Assembly (NCBI RefSeq): GCF_003336875.1 | Contig: NZ_QGNJ01000008.1 | Location: 1 to 64,000, forward strand | Direction: 5' to 3' | DNA: 64,000 nucleotides | From: Oleisolibacter albus | GTDB taxonomy: Bacteria; Pseudomonadota; Alphaproteobacteria; Azospirillales; Azospirillaceae | Part shown: positions 20,304 to 30,551 of the stretch, piece after piece | Numbering within the stretch: position 1 is the stretch's first letter | How the letters are laid out: each line of letters begins with the position of its first letter | Notes under the pieces: generated by a model | Databases searched by the model: none | What the model saw: only the letters and a program-made list of their open reading frames with translations | What the model was told of the DNA's origin: nothing | Made by a program: the position numbers and the translations under genes

Positions 20304-21476
20304 TCAGGCCGTCTCGCGGAACAGTTCGCGGCCGATCAGCATGCGCCGGATCTCCGAGGTGCCTGCCCCGATCTCGTAGAGCTTGGCGTCGCGCAGCAGG
20401 CGCCCTGTCGGATAATCATTGATGTAGCCGTTGCCCCCCAGGATCTGGATGGCATCCAGGGCGCATCTGGTGGCGCTTTCCGCCGCCAGCAGGATGGCGC
20501 CAGCCGCGTCCTTGCGGGTGATCTGCTTGCGGTCGGCCGCCTTGCCTACGGCATAGACATAGGCGCGGGCGCTGTTCAGGGCCACATAGAGGTCGGCCAC
20601 CTTGCCCTGGATGAACTGGAATTCGCCGATGGCCTGCCCGAACTGGCGGCGCTCATGCACATAGGGCAGCACCACATCCAGGCAGGCCTGCATGATGCCC
20701 AGCGGCCCCGCCGCCAGCACCGCCCGCTCATAGTCCAGCCCGCTCATCAGCACGCGCACGCCGCCGTTCAGCTGGCCCAGGATGTTCTCCTCCGGGACCT
20801 CGCACGCGTCGAACACCAGCTCGCCCGTGTGGCTGCCGCGCATGCCCAGCTTGTCGAGCTTCTGGGCGACGCGGAAGCCCTTGAAGCCCTTCTCGATGAT
20901 GAAGGCGGTGATGCCCCTGGGACCGGCCGCCGGATCGGTCTTGGCATAGACCACCAGCGTATCGGCATCGGGGCCGTTGGTGATCCACATCTTGCTGCCA
21001 TTGAGGATGAAGCGGTCCCCCCGCTTCTCCGCCCGCAGCGTCATCGACACCACATCCGACCCGGCCCCCGGCTCGCTCATGGCCAGGGCGCCCACATGCT
21101 CGCCGGAGATCAGCTTGGGCAGATAGCGGCGGCGCTGCTCCTCTCGCCCGTTGAGGCGGATCTGGTTGACGCAGAGATTGGAATGGGCGCCGTAGGAGAG
21201 ACCGACCGAGGCGCTGGCCCGGCTGATCTCCTCCATGGCCACCATGTGCTCCACATAGCCCATGCCGGCCCCGCCATACTCCTCCTCGACGGTGACGCCG
21301 AGCAGGCCCATGGCCCCCATCTTGGGCCAGAGATCCATGGGGAACTGGTCGGTGCGGTCGATTTCCGCGGCCCGCGGTGCGATCTCATCCCCGGCGAAGC
21401 CGGACACGGCATCGCGCAGCGCGTCGGCCGTTTCACCAAGGCCGAAATCGAACAGGGGCAGGCTGTTGCGCAGCAT
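20304..21476 (-). CDS. liuA: isovaleryl-CoA dehydrogenase (LiuA)
   Basis: A 390-aa acyl-CoA dehydrogenase: [15 protein letters not shown] (FAD and substrate binding), [20 protein letters not shown], and [29 protein letters not shown] at the C-terminus. The Glu in [14 protein letters not shown] occupies the catalytic-base position characteristic of isovaleryl-CoA dehydrogenases rather than short-chain enzymes. It oxidises isovaleryl-CoA to 3-methylcrotonyl-CoA, passing electrons to ETF. ATG behind GGGAG. It is the first liu gene in the direction of transcription and is insulated from the upstream receptor by a strong terminator. Confidence 0.94.
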   Translation of the reverse strand: MLRNSLPLFDFGLGETADALRDAVSGFAGDEIAPRAAEIDRTDQFPMDLWPKMGAMGLLGVTVEEEYGGAGMGYVEHMVAMEEISRASASVGLSYGAHSNLCVNQIRLNGREEQRRRYLPKLISGEHVGALAMSEPGAGSDVVSMTLRAEKRGDRFILNGSKMWITNGPDADTLVVYAKTDPAAGPRGITAFIIEKGFKGFRVAQKLDKLGMRGSHTGELVFDACEVPEENILGQLNGGVRVLMSGLDYERAVLAAGPLGIMQACLDVVLPYVHERRQFGQAIGEFQFIQGKVADLYVALNSARAYVYAVGKAADRKQITRKDAAGAILLAAESATRCALDAIQILGGNGYINDYPTGRLLRDAKLYEIGAGTSEIRRMLIGRELFRETA

Positions 21477-21565
21477 GTGGTCGTTTCTCCCGTAACATTT
21501 TGCCGCCGACACTAGCCCCACCAGCGGCGCGGGGGAAGCCCGGAGAGAGACACAGACCGACCGGC

Positions 21566-21604
21566 AAAAAGAAGGGGCCGCGCCTTCACAGGAAGACGCG
21601 GCCC
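21566..21604 (-). terminator. terminator of the TonB-dependent receptor gene
   Basis: GGGCCGCG (21575-21582) pairs with CGCGGCCC (21597-21604), extended by CTTC/GAAG after one mismatch, with loop ACAG. On the minus strand it is followed by a U-rich run (21573-21566). It separates the receptor gene from liuA. Confidence 0.85.
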
Positions 21605-21656
21605 GGAATTTCCGCCACAGACCCCATATAAGGGATCTTGGCACTTGAAGTTGAGA

Positions 21657-24593
21657 TCAGAACGTGACCTTCACACCGCCGTAATAGCCGCGGCCGATCA
21701 CGTCATAAGTGGCGGAGTCGGTTTCCGCACCGGTGACGCTCGACGGCAGACCCGACACAAGATTCGGGGCCTTGGTATTGAAGATGTTATCCACGCCGAA
21801 GAACATCTCCAGCTTGTCGTCGAACAGACGATAGCGGATCTGGGCATCGTTATAGATCTTGGCACCGATGCCCTTGCCATCGGGCCAGCCGTTGCTCGTA
21901 AGGAAGGTATTCTCCAGACGAGCCGGCCCGATATAGCGAGTTGTCACGTTAAGGGAGAGGTCGTTCCAGGCATAATTCACATCGATATTGGCACGATGCT
22001 TGGATGCGCCGATTTCACCGACAAACGGATCCGGATCTTCACCCGGCACGTTGATCTGGTACCCCTTGAGCATCAGCGTGTAGGCAGCACGGAAGCCAAG
22101 CTGGCCCGGGAGGTTGAAATTTTCCTCCAGATCCAGGTTATAAGTAGCCGTAAAATCGATACCGGTCGTTTTCACAACACCAACGTTGAGAGACGACTGA
22201 TCGATATACTGCAGTGCACCGTCTCCGTTACGCGTAATCAGAGAGCAATACATACCGGACTTGCCATCGCCGTTACGATAGCACTGGTCCAGAGCATACT
22301 GACGACCGACGGAAGCCGCGGCATCTTCAATCTTGATATTAAAGTAGTCGACGGTGAATGCGAAATCAGGCGCGAATCTCGGAGTCAGCACCGTGCCGAT
22401 CGTCCAGCTCTTACCGGTTTCTTCCCCAAGGTTCGGATTACCACGGTTGAAGCCGCTAATGCCCTGCAATTCCGACTGGGTCGGCGTAAAAGAACCCTGG
22501 GCGGCAATGCGGTCTGCAATGGACTGGATCGAGCGGCAGGTGGCCGCCGTCTGACCAGCCGTGGTTGCAGTCACGCCCGAGCAAGGATCGATCAAGCCCG
22601 TCGGGAAGGTCTGGATACCGGGATTATAAAGCTCGCCGATATTCGGAGCGCGAATGGACTGGGCGTAGCTGAGACGGAAGCGAACGTCCGAGATCGGGGC
22701 ATAGTCGCCACCGGCACTCCAGCTGGTCACATTGCCGACAGTGGAATAATCGGCAAAACGGATGGCACCGTTCGCCGTCAACTCTTTCACCATCGGCAGA
22801 TCGGCAAGCAGCGGGACATTCGTCTCGCCATAGAACTCCGAAACGCGGAAAGAGCCCTTAATGTTCGGGTTCTTATTGCTTCCATTCAGGCCGGCCTGGG
22901 TCAGCGCGTCATTCTTGGCATCGCTTTCCTCCAGGCGATTTTCATAGCCGAAGGCGATTCCCACCGGGCCGGCGGGCAGCTCAAAAATCGTGCCGGATGC
23001 GTTGGCCTGAACGACCTTCTGATTGATTACGGCATTCCGGGACTGGTCGGCACGAACATAGTCGGCGGCAGCCTTGCTGATCGTGTTATAGCCGAACATG
23101 TTCAGCGGAACGCATCCCTGAGCGCGCGCCACGGCGTCACGGCACTGCAGAACACCACCGACGCTTTCGACGTCCAGGGCCTGTCGGAAATTCAGAACAT
23201 TGACCGCGCCCGTGCTGGTCTGGGACTGGGTCGTCTGCCCATAGACATAGGAGGTGTCCCAACGCCAGTTGCTGAATGTCGGGATGACCCTTTCAATCCC
23301 CGGAATCTGTCCGTCAAGCCCGATTGCCGCACGGAAGGTCTCGCGGTTGTTCTGTGAACCGCGGTTGTCGATCTCGCTCAGACGGCGGTTGAACTGGATG
23401 TCCTTGAGGCCATCGCCGTCACGGTCGGTTGCCGCAGCCATAATCGCGGCGGGGACCAGAGGGTTATCGATAATCGTGCCGGCCGAGTTGCGGTATTGGA
23501 CGTTCCAGCGGTTGGACGGGAAGACGTTGTTGGTCGCCAGCGGGAAGGGCTCCAGCCGCGACTGGGTGCGGGTCTTGGAATAATTCAGTTCGACAAAGGC
23601 CTTCGCCCAATCCGTCACTTCGTAGTCGGCATTGGTCGCCGCAACATACCGGGTCGTCGGGATGGCGATGGTGCGCATGGCGCTACGGTTGTAGCCATCG
23701 GCCTCACGCGTGTCCGACCCGTTCTGAGAGAAGCTGTTCAGCAGATTGTTGTTGCGGTCGAACGTGAAGTTCGTGCCAGCCCCGTTGCCGGCGACGAAAC
23801 GGCCCTGAGGCGGATTCGTCGAATAATAGGGGCGACGCACGGAGAACGCATCGTCCGGGTTGCCGGTGAGTGTCCCCAGAGACTGCTGGTCGATGGCCGA
23901 CCGGCTCCGGTTACGGGAATAGACCGCTCCCTGCTCAGTATAGCCGAAATAGGCCAGGGCGTGACCGCGGGAGCCGATCTTGCCCCCGATCATGACATTG
24001 CCGACCTTTTCGATATCGTCGCTTTCTTCGGAAATGCCATAGCGGGCTTCCGCCTGAACGCCTTCGAAGTCCTTCTTCATAATGAAGTTGACCACACCGG
24101 CCACAGCGTCGGAGCCGTAGACGGAGGACGAACCACCCGTCAGAATTTCGACGCGCTCGACCATCGCGGTTGGGATGGTATTCAGGTCAACGGCGGAGGA
24201 ACCAGGAATGCCGGCGACAAAGCGGCGACCGTTGACCAGCACCAGTGTGCGGCTCGACCCCAGATTACGGAGATCAACCGTTGCAACACCCGAGTTCTGG
24301 ATGTCGAAGTTCGAATTGGTTCGCGAAAAGCCCGGCGTGCCGAAAGTCGGATTCTGAATGAGCGCATCCTGGATATTGATAATACCCTGCGCCTCAATCT
24401 TATCGGAACCGATCACCTGGAGCGGGGAAGTTTCCGTGAGGTTGGACCTGGCAATGCGCGAGCCGGTCACAACAATTTCTTCCAGAGTATCGCTTCCCTG
24501 CGCATTGGCTACACCAGCCGCCAGGACGATGGCAGATCCAGCCAACAACGCGGTGCGGAAGCAGCGCCCAACGGCTGCTTGATTACCCTTCAT
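21657..24593 (-). CDS. TonB-dependent outer-membrane receptor
   Basis: A 978-aa receptor with a signal peptide (cleavage after GVANAQ, residue about 32) and the TonB-box region DTLEEIVVTGSRI. A plug domain follows (VDLRNLGSSRTLVLVNGRRF; MVERVEILTGGSSSVYGSDAVAGVVNFIMKKDF), then a long beta-barrel ending in the outer-membrane Phe (KVTF). The size and NPNLGEETGKSWTIG block fit the large Sphingomonas/Caulobacter-type receptors that often carry carbohydrates or peptides. No Fur site is seen upstream, so iron is not indicated. GGGGAATAAACG precedes the ATG. No partner transporter is adjacent. Confidence 0.93.
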   Translation of the reverse strand: MKGNQAAVGRCFRTALLAGSAIVLAAGVANAQGSDTLEEIVVTGSRIARSNLTETSPLQVIGSDKIEAQGIINIQDALIQNPTFGTPGFSRTNSNFDIQNSGVATVDLRNLGSSRTLVLVNGRRFVAGIPGSSAVDLNTIPTAMVERVEILTGGSSSVYGSDAVAGVVNFIMKKDFEGVQAEARYGISEESDDIEKVGNVMIGGKIGSRGHALAYFGYTEQGAVYSRNRSRSAIDQQSLGTLTGNPDDAFSVRRPYYSTNPPQGRFVAGNGAGTNFTFDRNNNLLNSFSQNGSDTREADGYNRSAMRTIAIPTTRYVAATNADYEVTDWAKAFVELNYSKTRTQSRLEPFPLATNNVFPSNRWNVQYRNSAGTIIDNPLVPAAIMAAATDRDGDGLKDIQFNRRLSEIDNRGSQNNRETFRAAIGLDGQIPGIERVIPTFSNWRWDTSYVYGQTTQSQTSTGAVNVLNFRQALDVESVGGVLQCRDAVARAQGCVPLNMFGYNTISKAAADYVRADQSRNAVINQKVVQANASGTIFELPAGPVGIAFGYENRLEESDAKNDALTQAGLNGSNKNPNIKGSFRVSEFYGETNVPLLADLPMVKELTANGAIRFADYSTVGNVTSWSAGGDYAPISDVRFRLSYAQSIRAPNIGELYNPGIQTFPTGLIDPCSGVTATTAGQTAATCRSIQSIADRIAAQGSFTPTQSELQGISGFNRGNPNLGEETGKSWTIGTVLTPRFAPDFAFTVDYFNIKIEDAAASVGRQYALDQCYRNGDGKSGMYCSLITRNGDGALQYIDQSSLNVGVVKTTGIDFTATYNLDLEENFNLPGQLGFRAAYTLMLKGYQINVPGEDPDPFVGEIGASKHRANIDVNYAWNDLSLNVTTRYIGPARLENTFLTSNGWPDGKGIGAKIYNDAQIRYRLFDDKLEMFFGVDNIFNTKAPNLVSGLPSSVTGAETDSATYDVIGRGYYGGVKVTF

Positions 24594-24920
24594 CGTTTAT
24601 TCCCCATTCAACAGTTTGTTTTATAGCAACCAAAAGAAAGGATATTATCCCTTCTAGAAGCCCATAGAGATTAAGCCAATACGTCTATCTGTGCGCAATC
24701 TTTATGCAATCGGCCGTGGGAATCTGACGCTGCATGTGGCAGAAATGTCAAACAATCCAGCAGCAATCGCAATCTTATGCCGACAGAAAAGACGGATAAG
24801 AAATTTTTCTTCACCGATGTTGGGCAAACTTCACGTTTCAGGAAATTTTATTGCGCAAAAAAGATACCCCGCTCCACGCCGCAGGCGCAGGCAATGCCTT
24901 ACAGGTCATAATCTGCCAGA
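24594..24920. other. AT-richer promoter region upstream of TonB-dependent receptor
   Basis: These 327 bp between the receptor start and the mgtE stop are clearly poorer in GC than the flanking genes and have no convincing gene. On the minus strand TATAAA about 40 nt before the receptor ATG could be a -10 box, and a TTCTAGAA palindrome lies near 24651. I do not see a clear -35 box or a terminator for mgtE. Confidence 0.5.
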
Positions 24921-26327
24921 TCAGGTCAGCACCCAACTCGCCAGCCCCAGAAAGGCCAGGAAACCCACCACATCGGTGACGGTGGTCAGGAAGACGCCGG
25001 AGGCCACGGCCGGGTCGATCTTCAGCCGGTCCAGCACCAGGGGGATCAAGGCGCCGAACAGGCCGGCGCAGAGGAGGTTGACAACCATGGCGGCGGCGAT
25101 CACCAGCCCGATCAGCGGATCATGGAACCAGGCATAGGCCACGCCGCCGGCGATCACGGCGAACAGGGTGCCGTTGGCGGCGCCGACCAGCACCTCCTTG
25201 CCGACCACGCGCAGGGCATTGGCCTGGGACAGTTCCCGCGTGGCCAGGGCACGCACGGCCACGGTCAGGGTCTGGGTCCCGGCATTGCCGCCCATGCTGG
25301 CGACGATGGGCATCAGCACGGCCAGGGCCACCACCTGCTGGATGGTGGCCTCGAACAGGCCGATGACCAGACTGGCCACGATGGCCGTGACCAGATTGAC
25401 GGCCAGCCAGCGGAACCGGCTTTTCGTGGTGTCCAGCACGGCGCGGTAGAGGTCGCCCTCCTCCACGCCGCCCAGGGCCAGAAGGTCGGCCTCGGCCTCC
25501 TCCTCGATCACATCCACCACGTCGTCGACGGTGATGACACCCAGAAGCCGGCCCGCACCATCCACCACCGGGGCTGAGACCAGGCCATATTTGCGGAAGC
25601 AGCGCGCCACCTCCTCCTGGTCCATGGTGGCCGGGATGCGGTGGACATCCTCGTGCAGGATGTCCGCCAGCTTGACTCCGCGCTTGGCCCGCAGGACCCG
25701 CGACAGCGGCACGGTGCCCGCCACCCGCAGCATGGGATCGACAACGATGATATCGTAGAACTGCTCGGGAACGTCGCTGTCCGCGCTGACCGCGGCGGCG
25801 CGCAGATAGTCCAGCAGGCCGCCGACGGTCCAGAACACGGGCACCGAGACGAACGCCCGGCTCATCAGACGGCCGGCCGAATATTCCGGGAAGGTCAGGC
25901 CTTCCTCGACCAGCGCCCGCGCCTCCGGCGGCAGGTTGGCCAGAATCTCGGCCTGGGCCTGCTCGTCCAGATCCTGGATGACGTCGACGGCGTCGTCGGT
26001 CTCCAGCTCGGCCACGGCCGCCGCCAGTTCGGCCGGATTCAGCTGCTCGATCAGCTCGTCGCGCAGATCGCCCGGCAGATAGGCCAGGATCTCCGCATCG
26101 AAATCCGGGCGCAGCAGATCCACCACCTGCGCCCGGCCGTCGGCGTCCAGCTGCTCCAGCAGCTGGGCCACATCGGACGGGTGTTCCCCGGCCAGCAGCC
26201 GTGCCGCCTGAACCGTGTCACCGGCCGCAAGACAATCGTGGATGATGGCCAGGCCATCACCCGCCTGCTCCGGCCCCACCCGGTGGGGCCGGTTGTCGCC
26301 CGGGGGAAGATCCGCCCCGCCGCTCAT
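24921..26327 (-). CDS. mgtE: magnesium transporter MgtE
   Basis: A 468-aa Mg2+ channel. The N-terminal superhelical domain (EHPSDVAQLLEQLDADGRAQVVDLL) is followed by two CBS domains (ILHEDVHRIPATMDQEEVARCFRKYGLVSAPVVDGAGRLLGVITVDDV) and a five-helix membrane domain with PIVASMGGNAGTQTLTV, the conserved pore motif. It gates Mg2+ uptake in response to internal Mg2+. Its ATG overlaps the stop codon of the upstream malic-enzyme gene by 4 nt, so translation is coupled. No M-box riboswitch is present between them. Confidence 0.95.
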   Translation of the reverse strand: MSGGADLPPGDNRPHRVGPEQAGDGLAIIHDCLAAGDTVQAARLLAGEHPSDVAQLLEQLDADGRAQVVDLLRPDFDAEILAYLPGDLRDELIEQLNPAELAAAVAELETDDAVDVIQDLDEQAQAEILANLPPEARALVEEGLTFPEYSAGRLMSRAFVSVPVFWTVGGLLDYLRAAAVSADSDVPEQFYDIIVVDPMLRVAGTVPLSRVLRAKRGVKLADILHEDVHRIPATMDQEEVARCFRKYGLVSAPVVDGAGRLLGVITVDDVVDVIEEEAEADLLALGGVEEGDLYRAVLDTTKSRFRWLAVNLVTAIVASLVIGLFEATIQQVVALAVLMPIVASMGGNAGTQTLTVAVRALATRELSQANALRVVGKEVLVGAANGTLFAVIAGGVAYAWFHDPLIGLVIAAAMVVNLLCAGLFGALIPLVLDRLKIDPAVASGVFLTTVTDVVGFLAFLGLASWVLT

Positions 26328-28603
26328 GCGCCTTTCGTGTGCATCTGGGCGTCGACGACGGCCAGGGCGGACATGTTGACGATGCCGCGCACGGTCACGC
26401 TGGGCGTCAGGATGTGCGCCGGCTTGGCCGCCCCCAGCAGCACCGGGCCGACCGCCAGCCCGTCGCCCAGAACCTTCAGCAGGTTGAAGGAGACATTGGC
26501 GCTGTCGCGGTCGGGCATGACCAGCAGGTTGGCCGCACCGGACAGGCGCGAGTTCGGGAAGATGCGCTGGCGGATCTCCGGGCTGATGGCGGCATCGGCA
26601 TGCATCTCGCCCTCCACCTCCAGCGCCGGGCACCGGCTGGTGATGGCCTGCAGCGCCGCCCGCATCTTCAGGGCCGATTCGTCGCCATGGCTGCCGAAGC
26701 TGGAATGGGACAGCAGCGCCACCTTGGGCGCCAGACCGAAGCGCCGGACCTCCTCCGCCGCCAGTTCGGTGATCTCGGCCAGATCCTGGGCGCTGGGATC
26801 GGCATTCACATAGGTGTCGGTCAGGAAGAAGGTGCCGCGGTTGAGGATCAGCACGCTGAGCGCCGCCGCCACACGGGCGCCGGGCCGCAGGCCGATGACA
26901 TCCATGACATGCTTCAGGTGCCAGTCATACAGGCCGACAGTGCCGCAGATCAGGGCATCGGCATCCCCCTTCTCCACCATCAGCGCGCCAATGACGGTGG
27001 TGTTGGTGCGCAGGACCTGCCGGGCCCGGTCGGGGCTGACGCCGCGCCGCTCCATGATGCGATGGTAGCTCTGCCAGTAGTCGCTGTAGGCGGGATCGTT
27101 CTGCGGATCGATCAGCCGCACATTCTCGCCCACGCGCAGGCGCAGCCCCAGCTTGTCGATGCGGCGCTGCACCACCTCGCGCCGGCCGATCAGCACGGGC
27201 TGGGCCAGCCGGTCGTCCAGAACCTGCTGGGCGGCCCGCAGCACCCGCTCCTCCTCGCCCTCGGCATAGACGATGCGCCGGGGATCAGCCTTGGCCTTGG
27301 CGAAGACCGGCTTCATGGTCAGGCCGGAGCGGAAGACGAACTGGCCCAGCTGCTCGCGATAGGCGGCGAAATCGGCGATGGGACGGGTGGCGACGCCGCT
27401 GTCCATGGCGGCCTTGGCCACGGCCGGCGCGATCTCCAGCATCAGCCGCGGATCGAACGGGCGCGGGATCAGATAGTCGGCACCGAAGCTGGGCGGCGTA
27501 CCGCCATAGGCGGTGGCGACCACATCATGCACCTCGGCCTGGGCCAGCCGGGCGATGGCCTTGACCGCGGCGATCTTCATCGCCTCGTTGATGGTGGTGG
27601 CCCCCACATCCAGCGCGCCGCGGAAGATGAAGGGGAAGCAGAGGACATTGTTGACCTGGTTGGGATAGTCGGAGCGGCCAGTGGCGATGATGGCGTCCGG
27701 ACGGGCCGCCCGCGCCTCCTCCGGCATGATCTCCGGCGTCGGATTGGCCAGGGCCATGACGATGGGCGCCTTGGCCATGCGCTGCACCATCTCCCCGGTC
27801 AGCACCCGCGGCGCCGACAGCCCCAGGAAGACGTCGGCGTCGCCGATGATGTCGCCCAGGGTACGGGCGTTGGTCTTCTTGGCGTAGCGGGCCTTGCGCG
27901 GGTCCATCAGCTCGGTGCGGCCCTCATAGACCACGCCGGCGATATCGCTGACCCAGATGTTCTCCACCGGCAGGCCCAGATCCACCAGCAGGTCGAGACA
28001 GGCCAGCGCCGCGGCACCGGCGCCGCTGGCCACCAGCTTGACCGAGCCGATGTCACGGCCGGTCAGCTTCAGCGCATTGGTGATGGCGGCGGCCACGATG
28101 ATGGCCGTGCCGTGCTGGTCGTCATGGAAGACCGGGATCTTCATGCGCTCGCGCAGCTTCTTCTCGACATAGAAGCATTCGGGCGCCTTGATGTCCTCCA
28201 GGTTGATGCCACCGAAGCTGGGCTCCAGCGCAGCGATCACCTCCACCAGCCTGTCCGGGTCCTTCTCGTTGACCTCGATGTCGAAGACGTCGATGCCGGC
28301 GAACTTCTTGAACAGGACGCCCTTGCCCTCCATCACCGGCTTCGACGCCAGCGGACCGATGTCGCCCAGGCCCAGCACGGCCGTGCCGTTGCTGATGACG
28401 GCCACCAGATTGCCACGGCTGGTGTATTTGGCCGCGTTGGCCTCGTCCTTGACGATCTCCTCGCAGGCCGCGGCCACGCCCGGCGAATAGGCCAGAGCCA
28501 GATCGCGCTGGGTCGCCAGCGGCTTGGTCGGGGTGACGGCGATCTTTCCGGGCACCGGCAGCCGGTGATAGTCGAGGGCGGCGTCGCGGAAGCTGTCGGA
28601 CAT
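26324..28603 (-). CDS. maeB: NADP-dependent malic enzyme with C-terminal phosphotransacetylase-like domain
   Basis: A 759-aa two-domain protein. Residues 1-430 are a malic enzyme: [29 protein letters not shown] (metal and substrate site) and a Rossmann segment [16 protein letters not shown]. Residues about 440-759 resemble phosphotransacetylase ([33 protein letters not shown]). This MaeB-type fusion is common in proteobacteria. The C-terminal domain is normally regulatory rather than catalytic. It converts malate to pyruvate with NADPH production. It overlaps mgtE by 4 nt; malic enzymes need a divalent metal, which makes the coupling suggestive. Confidence 0.95.
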   Translation of the reverse strand: MSDSFRDAALDYHRLPVPGKIAVTPTKPLATQRDLALAYSPGVAAACEEIVKDEANAAKYTSRGNLVAVISNGTAVLGLGDIGPLASKPVMEGKGVLFKKFAGIDVFDIEVNEKDPDRLVEVIAALEPSFGGINLEDIKAPECFYVEKKLRERMKIPVFHDDQHGTAIIVAAAITNALKLTGRDIGSVKLVASGAGAAALACLDLLVDLGLPVENIWVSDIAGVVYEGRTELMDPRKARYAKKTNARTLGDIIGDADVFLGLSAPRVLTGEMVQRMAKAPIVMALANPTPEIMPEEARAARPDAIIATGRSDYPNQVNNVLCFPFIFRGALDVGATTINEAMKIAAVKAIARLAQAEVHDVVATAYGGTPPSFGADYLIPRPFDPRLMLEIAPAVAKAAMDSGVATRPIADFAAYREQLGQFVFRSGLTMKPVFAKAKADPRRIVYAEGEEERVLRAAQQVLDDRLAQPVLIGRREVVQRRIDKLGLRLRVGENVRLIDPQNDPAYSDYWQSYHRIMERRGVSPDRARQVLRTNTTVIGALMVEKGDADALICGTVGLYDWHLKHVMDVIGLRPGARVAAALSVLILNRGTFFLTDTYVNADPSAQDLAEITELAAEEVRRFGLAPKVALLSHSSFGSHGDESALKMRAALQAITSRCPALEVEGEMHADAAISPEIRQRIFPNSRLSGAANLLVMPDRDSANVSFNLLKVLGDGLAVGPVLLGAAKPAHILTPSVTVRGIVNMSALAVVDAQMHTKGA

Positions 28604-28811
28604 GGCGGAAATCCTGGAAAAGCCGAGCGGATTTGGCAGTTGAACGCATCCTGCTTAGGCTGCGGCAATGTGGCTTGTCCAGGAGGAATGCGCCCCCGAC
28701 GCCCTGTCATGCCAATCTGTCGGGCCGTGTCCCCGCCGCGGTCCCGCCCCCGATCTCGGCACGGCTGCCGGTGCCGTGACGGCCGAGTCCGCCCGCCCGA
28801 TCGCGGCCCGC

Positions 28812-29213
28812 TCAGCCGGCCTGCACCTGTGCCCAGCGCTGCTCCTGTGTGCGTCCGCCAAAACCATAGGCATGGCCGTCGACGGCATGGACCAGGACAT
28901 AGGATTCCGGATGCAGCGGCCCCAGCAGCCGCTCCATCCCGGCGAAGGCTTCGCGGACGAAGCGGGCGGTTTCCGCCTTGGTGTTGGTGCCGGCCGTGAT
29001 TTTGACATCGAGCCAGAACGCGGACAGCCCCGCATCGGCCGGACGGCGACCGGCGATGAACCAGCCGGCGGGATCGACCGGCTCCACCAGAACAGCCGTG
29101 ACATCCTTATCCTTGCCCAGATGCTGCGCCGACCACCCGGACGCCGCCTCGGCAAGGGTGGCGCGCAGATCGACGCCTTCGGGCTGGATGAAGCGGATCG
29201 TGATCATGGGCAT
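28812..29213 (-). CDS. tautomerase (4-oxalocrotonate tautomerase superfamily)
   Basis: A 133-aa protein beginning MPMITIRFIQPEGVD. Removal of Met would expose the catalytic N-terminal Pro, which fixes this start; GGAGAG also precedes it. The two-part length and the terminal AYGFGGRTQEQRW match the longer tautomerase-family proteins. Substrate is unknown. It is divergent from a LysR regulator across 127 bp containing a perfect inverted repeat, so it is the likely regulatory target. Confidence 0.85.
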   Translation of the reverse strand: MPMITIRFIQPEGVDLRATLAEAASGWSAQHLGKDKDVTAVLVEPVDPAGWFIAGRRPADAGLSAFWLDVKITAGTNTKAETARFVREAFAGMERLLGPLHPESYVLVHAVDGHAYGFGGRTQEQRWAQVQAG

Positions 29214-29296
29214 ATCGTCTCTCCTCACAGACGGGTTTCTTGGCCCGGATATCCTTGCCCACCGCTAAAACCAGTGGAACGCTATTATTAGATATT

Positions 29297-29323
29297 GCTA
29301 TCATTGCAGATCACTATGATAGC
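29297..29323. promoter_or_regulatory. LysR-type binding site between tautomerase and lysR
   Basis: GCTATCAT, an 11-bp gap and ATGATAGC form a perfect 8-bp inverted repeat. LysR regulators typically bind interrupted T-N11-A dyads of this spacing in the divergent promoter region they control. It ends 17 bp before the regulator's ATG. Confidence 0.75.
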
Positions 29324-29340
29324 CAGATGAGCCCAGGGTG

Positions 29341-30180
29341 ATGCTGGATCTCGAATCGGTACGTCTGTTCGTGATGACCATTGATCTCGGCGGCCTCACC
29401 CGCGCGGCGGAGGCGGCGGGAACGGTGCAGCCCGTCGTCAGCCAGCGCATCAAAGCCCTGGAGGAGCGGTTGGGAACCCGCCTCCTTGATCGCTCTCCCC
29501 GCTTTGTCCGTCCCACGGCGGAGGGCCTGCGCTTTCTGGCTGAAGCCCGGCTGCTGCTGGCTGCCCATGATCGTGCGGCGGGGTTCCGCCGGCGGACACC
29601 GACACGCCTCCGGCTCGGGATCAGCGACCATGTGATGGGCGGCGCGACGGGCGTGGTTCTGGCACGATTGCGGGCGGCGCTGGGGAGCGAGATCGATCTG
29701 GAGGTCAAGGTCTCCCTGTCGCAACCCTTGCGGATCGCCTTTGACGAGGGGGAGTTGGATGCGGCCCTCATCCGGCGCGAGGCCGGGGGGCTGGAGGGCG
29801 ATGTGCTGGGCATCGACCCGTTGGGCTGGCGTGGCGACATGGCGTCGGTTCACCCGGACCAGCCTCTGCCCCTGGCGACATTGGGTCCCCCGTGTGCCGT
29901 GCGGGCCGCCGCCATCAGGGCCTTGGACCGCGCCGGCCTTGCCTGGCGGGAAAGCCTGGTGGCGGGAAGCTGCGCCGTGTTGCTCGCCGGCATCACGGCG
30001 GGCTTCGGCATTGCCCCCATGGGCCGGTTCGGCAGTCACCAGGCGCCGGACATCGGGCCGGCCCTGGGGCTGCCGCCCCTGCCACCGTCGGAGGTTGTCC
30101 TGCTGGGCCGGTCGGGCACGCCGACACTGGCCGCGGCGTTGCGCGGCATCGCCGCCGGCATGCGTGCGGCCCTGGCCTGA
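29341..30180 (+). CDS. LysR family transcriptional regulator
   Basis: A 279-aa regulator. The N-terminal winged helix-turn-helix reads LESVRLFVMTIDLGGLTRAAEAAGTVQPVVSQRIKALEERLGTRLLDR. The rest is a periplasmic-binding-protein-like effector domain (LGISDHVMGGATGVVLARLR ... AALIRREAGG). It is somewhat short for the family but appears complete. A GTG one codon earlier could be the true start. It probably controls the divergent tautomerase gene through the dyad at 29297-29323. A bidirectional terminator follows its stop. Confidence 0.92.
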   Translation: MLDLESVRLFVMTIDLGGLTRAAEAAGTVQPVVSQRIKALEERLGTRLLDRSPRFVRPTAEGLRFLAEARLLLAAHDRAAGFRRRTPTRLRLGISDHVMGGATGVVLARLRAALGSEIDLEVKVSLSQPLRIAFDEGELDAALIRREAGGLEGDVLGIDPLGWRGDMASVHPDQPLPLATLGPPCAVRAAAIRALDRAGLAWRESLVAGSCAVLLAGITAGFGIAPMGRFGSHQAPDIGPALGLPPLPPSEVVLLGRSGTPTLAAALRGIAAGMRAALA

Positions 30181-30193
30181 TCCCGGAAAAGCG

Positions 30194-30225
30194 AAAAGGG
30201 CGACGCCGGACGGCGTCACCCTTTT
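30194..30225. terminator. bidirectional terminator between lysR and tRNA-Leu
   Basis: AAAAGGG-C-GACGCCG pairs with CGGCGTC-A-CCCTTTT around a 2-nt loop, with A-runs on one side and T-runs on the other. It can end both the plus-strand lysR transcript and the minus-strand tRNA transcript. Confidence 0.88.
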
Positions 30226-30268
30226 CATCGCTCAACGTCAGCTAGCGCCAACTGAACTCTTGCCGGGA

Positions 30269-30353
30269 TGGTGCGGTCGAGAAGACTCGAACTTCCACGG
30301 GTTGCCCCACAGCGACCTCAACGCTGCGCGTCTACCAGTTCCGCCACGACCGC
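30269..30353 (-). tRNA. tRNA-Leu (anticodon GAG)
   Basis: The minus strand folds as a class II tRNA. The acceptor GCGGTCG (30353-30347) pairs with CGACCGC, followed by discriminator A and an encoded CCA. The D-arm contains GGCGGAACTGGTAGACGC. The anticodon stem-loop CAGCGTTGAGGTCGCTG gives anticodon GAG. A long variable arm TGGGGCAACCCGT follows, then the T-arm AAGTTCGAGTCTT. It reads CUC/CUU leucine codons. Confidence 0.96.
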
Positions 30354-30551
30354 ACACCGGCACTCAGCGAACGACGGTGCTTGAGGAGGACACCGTCGGG
30401 TGCGGGGGAGATAGCAAATCCCGCGGGCGGGTTCAAGCTATTCCAACAGCCCTGTTCCGAAGTCATGGAAGCCGGCCGGCGAATGTCCTACATAGCGGGA
30501 ATGATCTGCACCGCGGCCCGTCCGCGGCGGCGACTGGCGGAGTGGCAAAGC

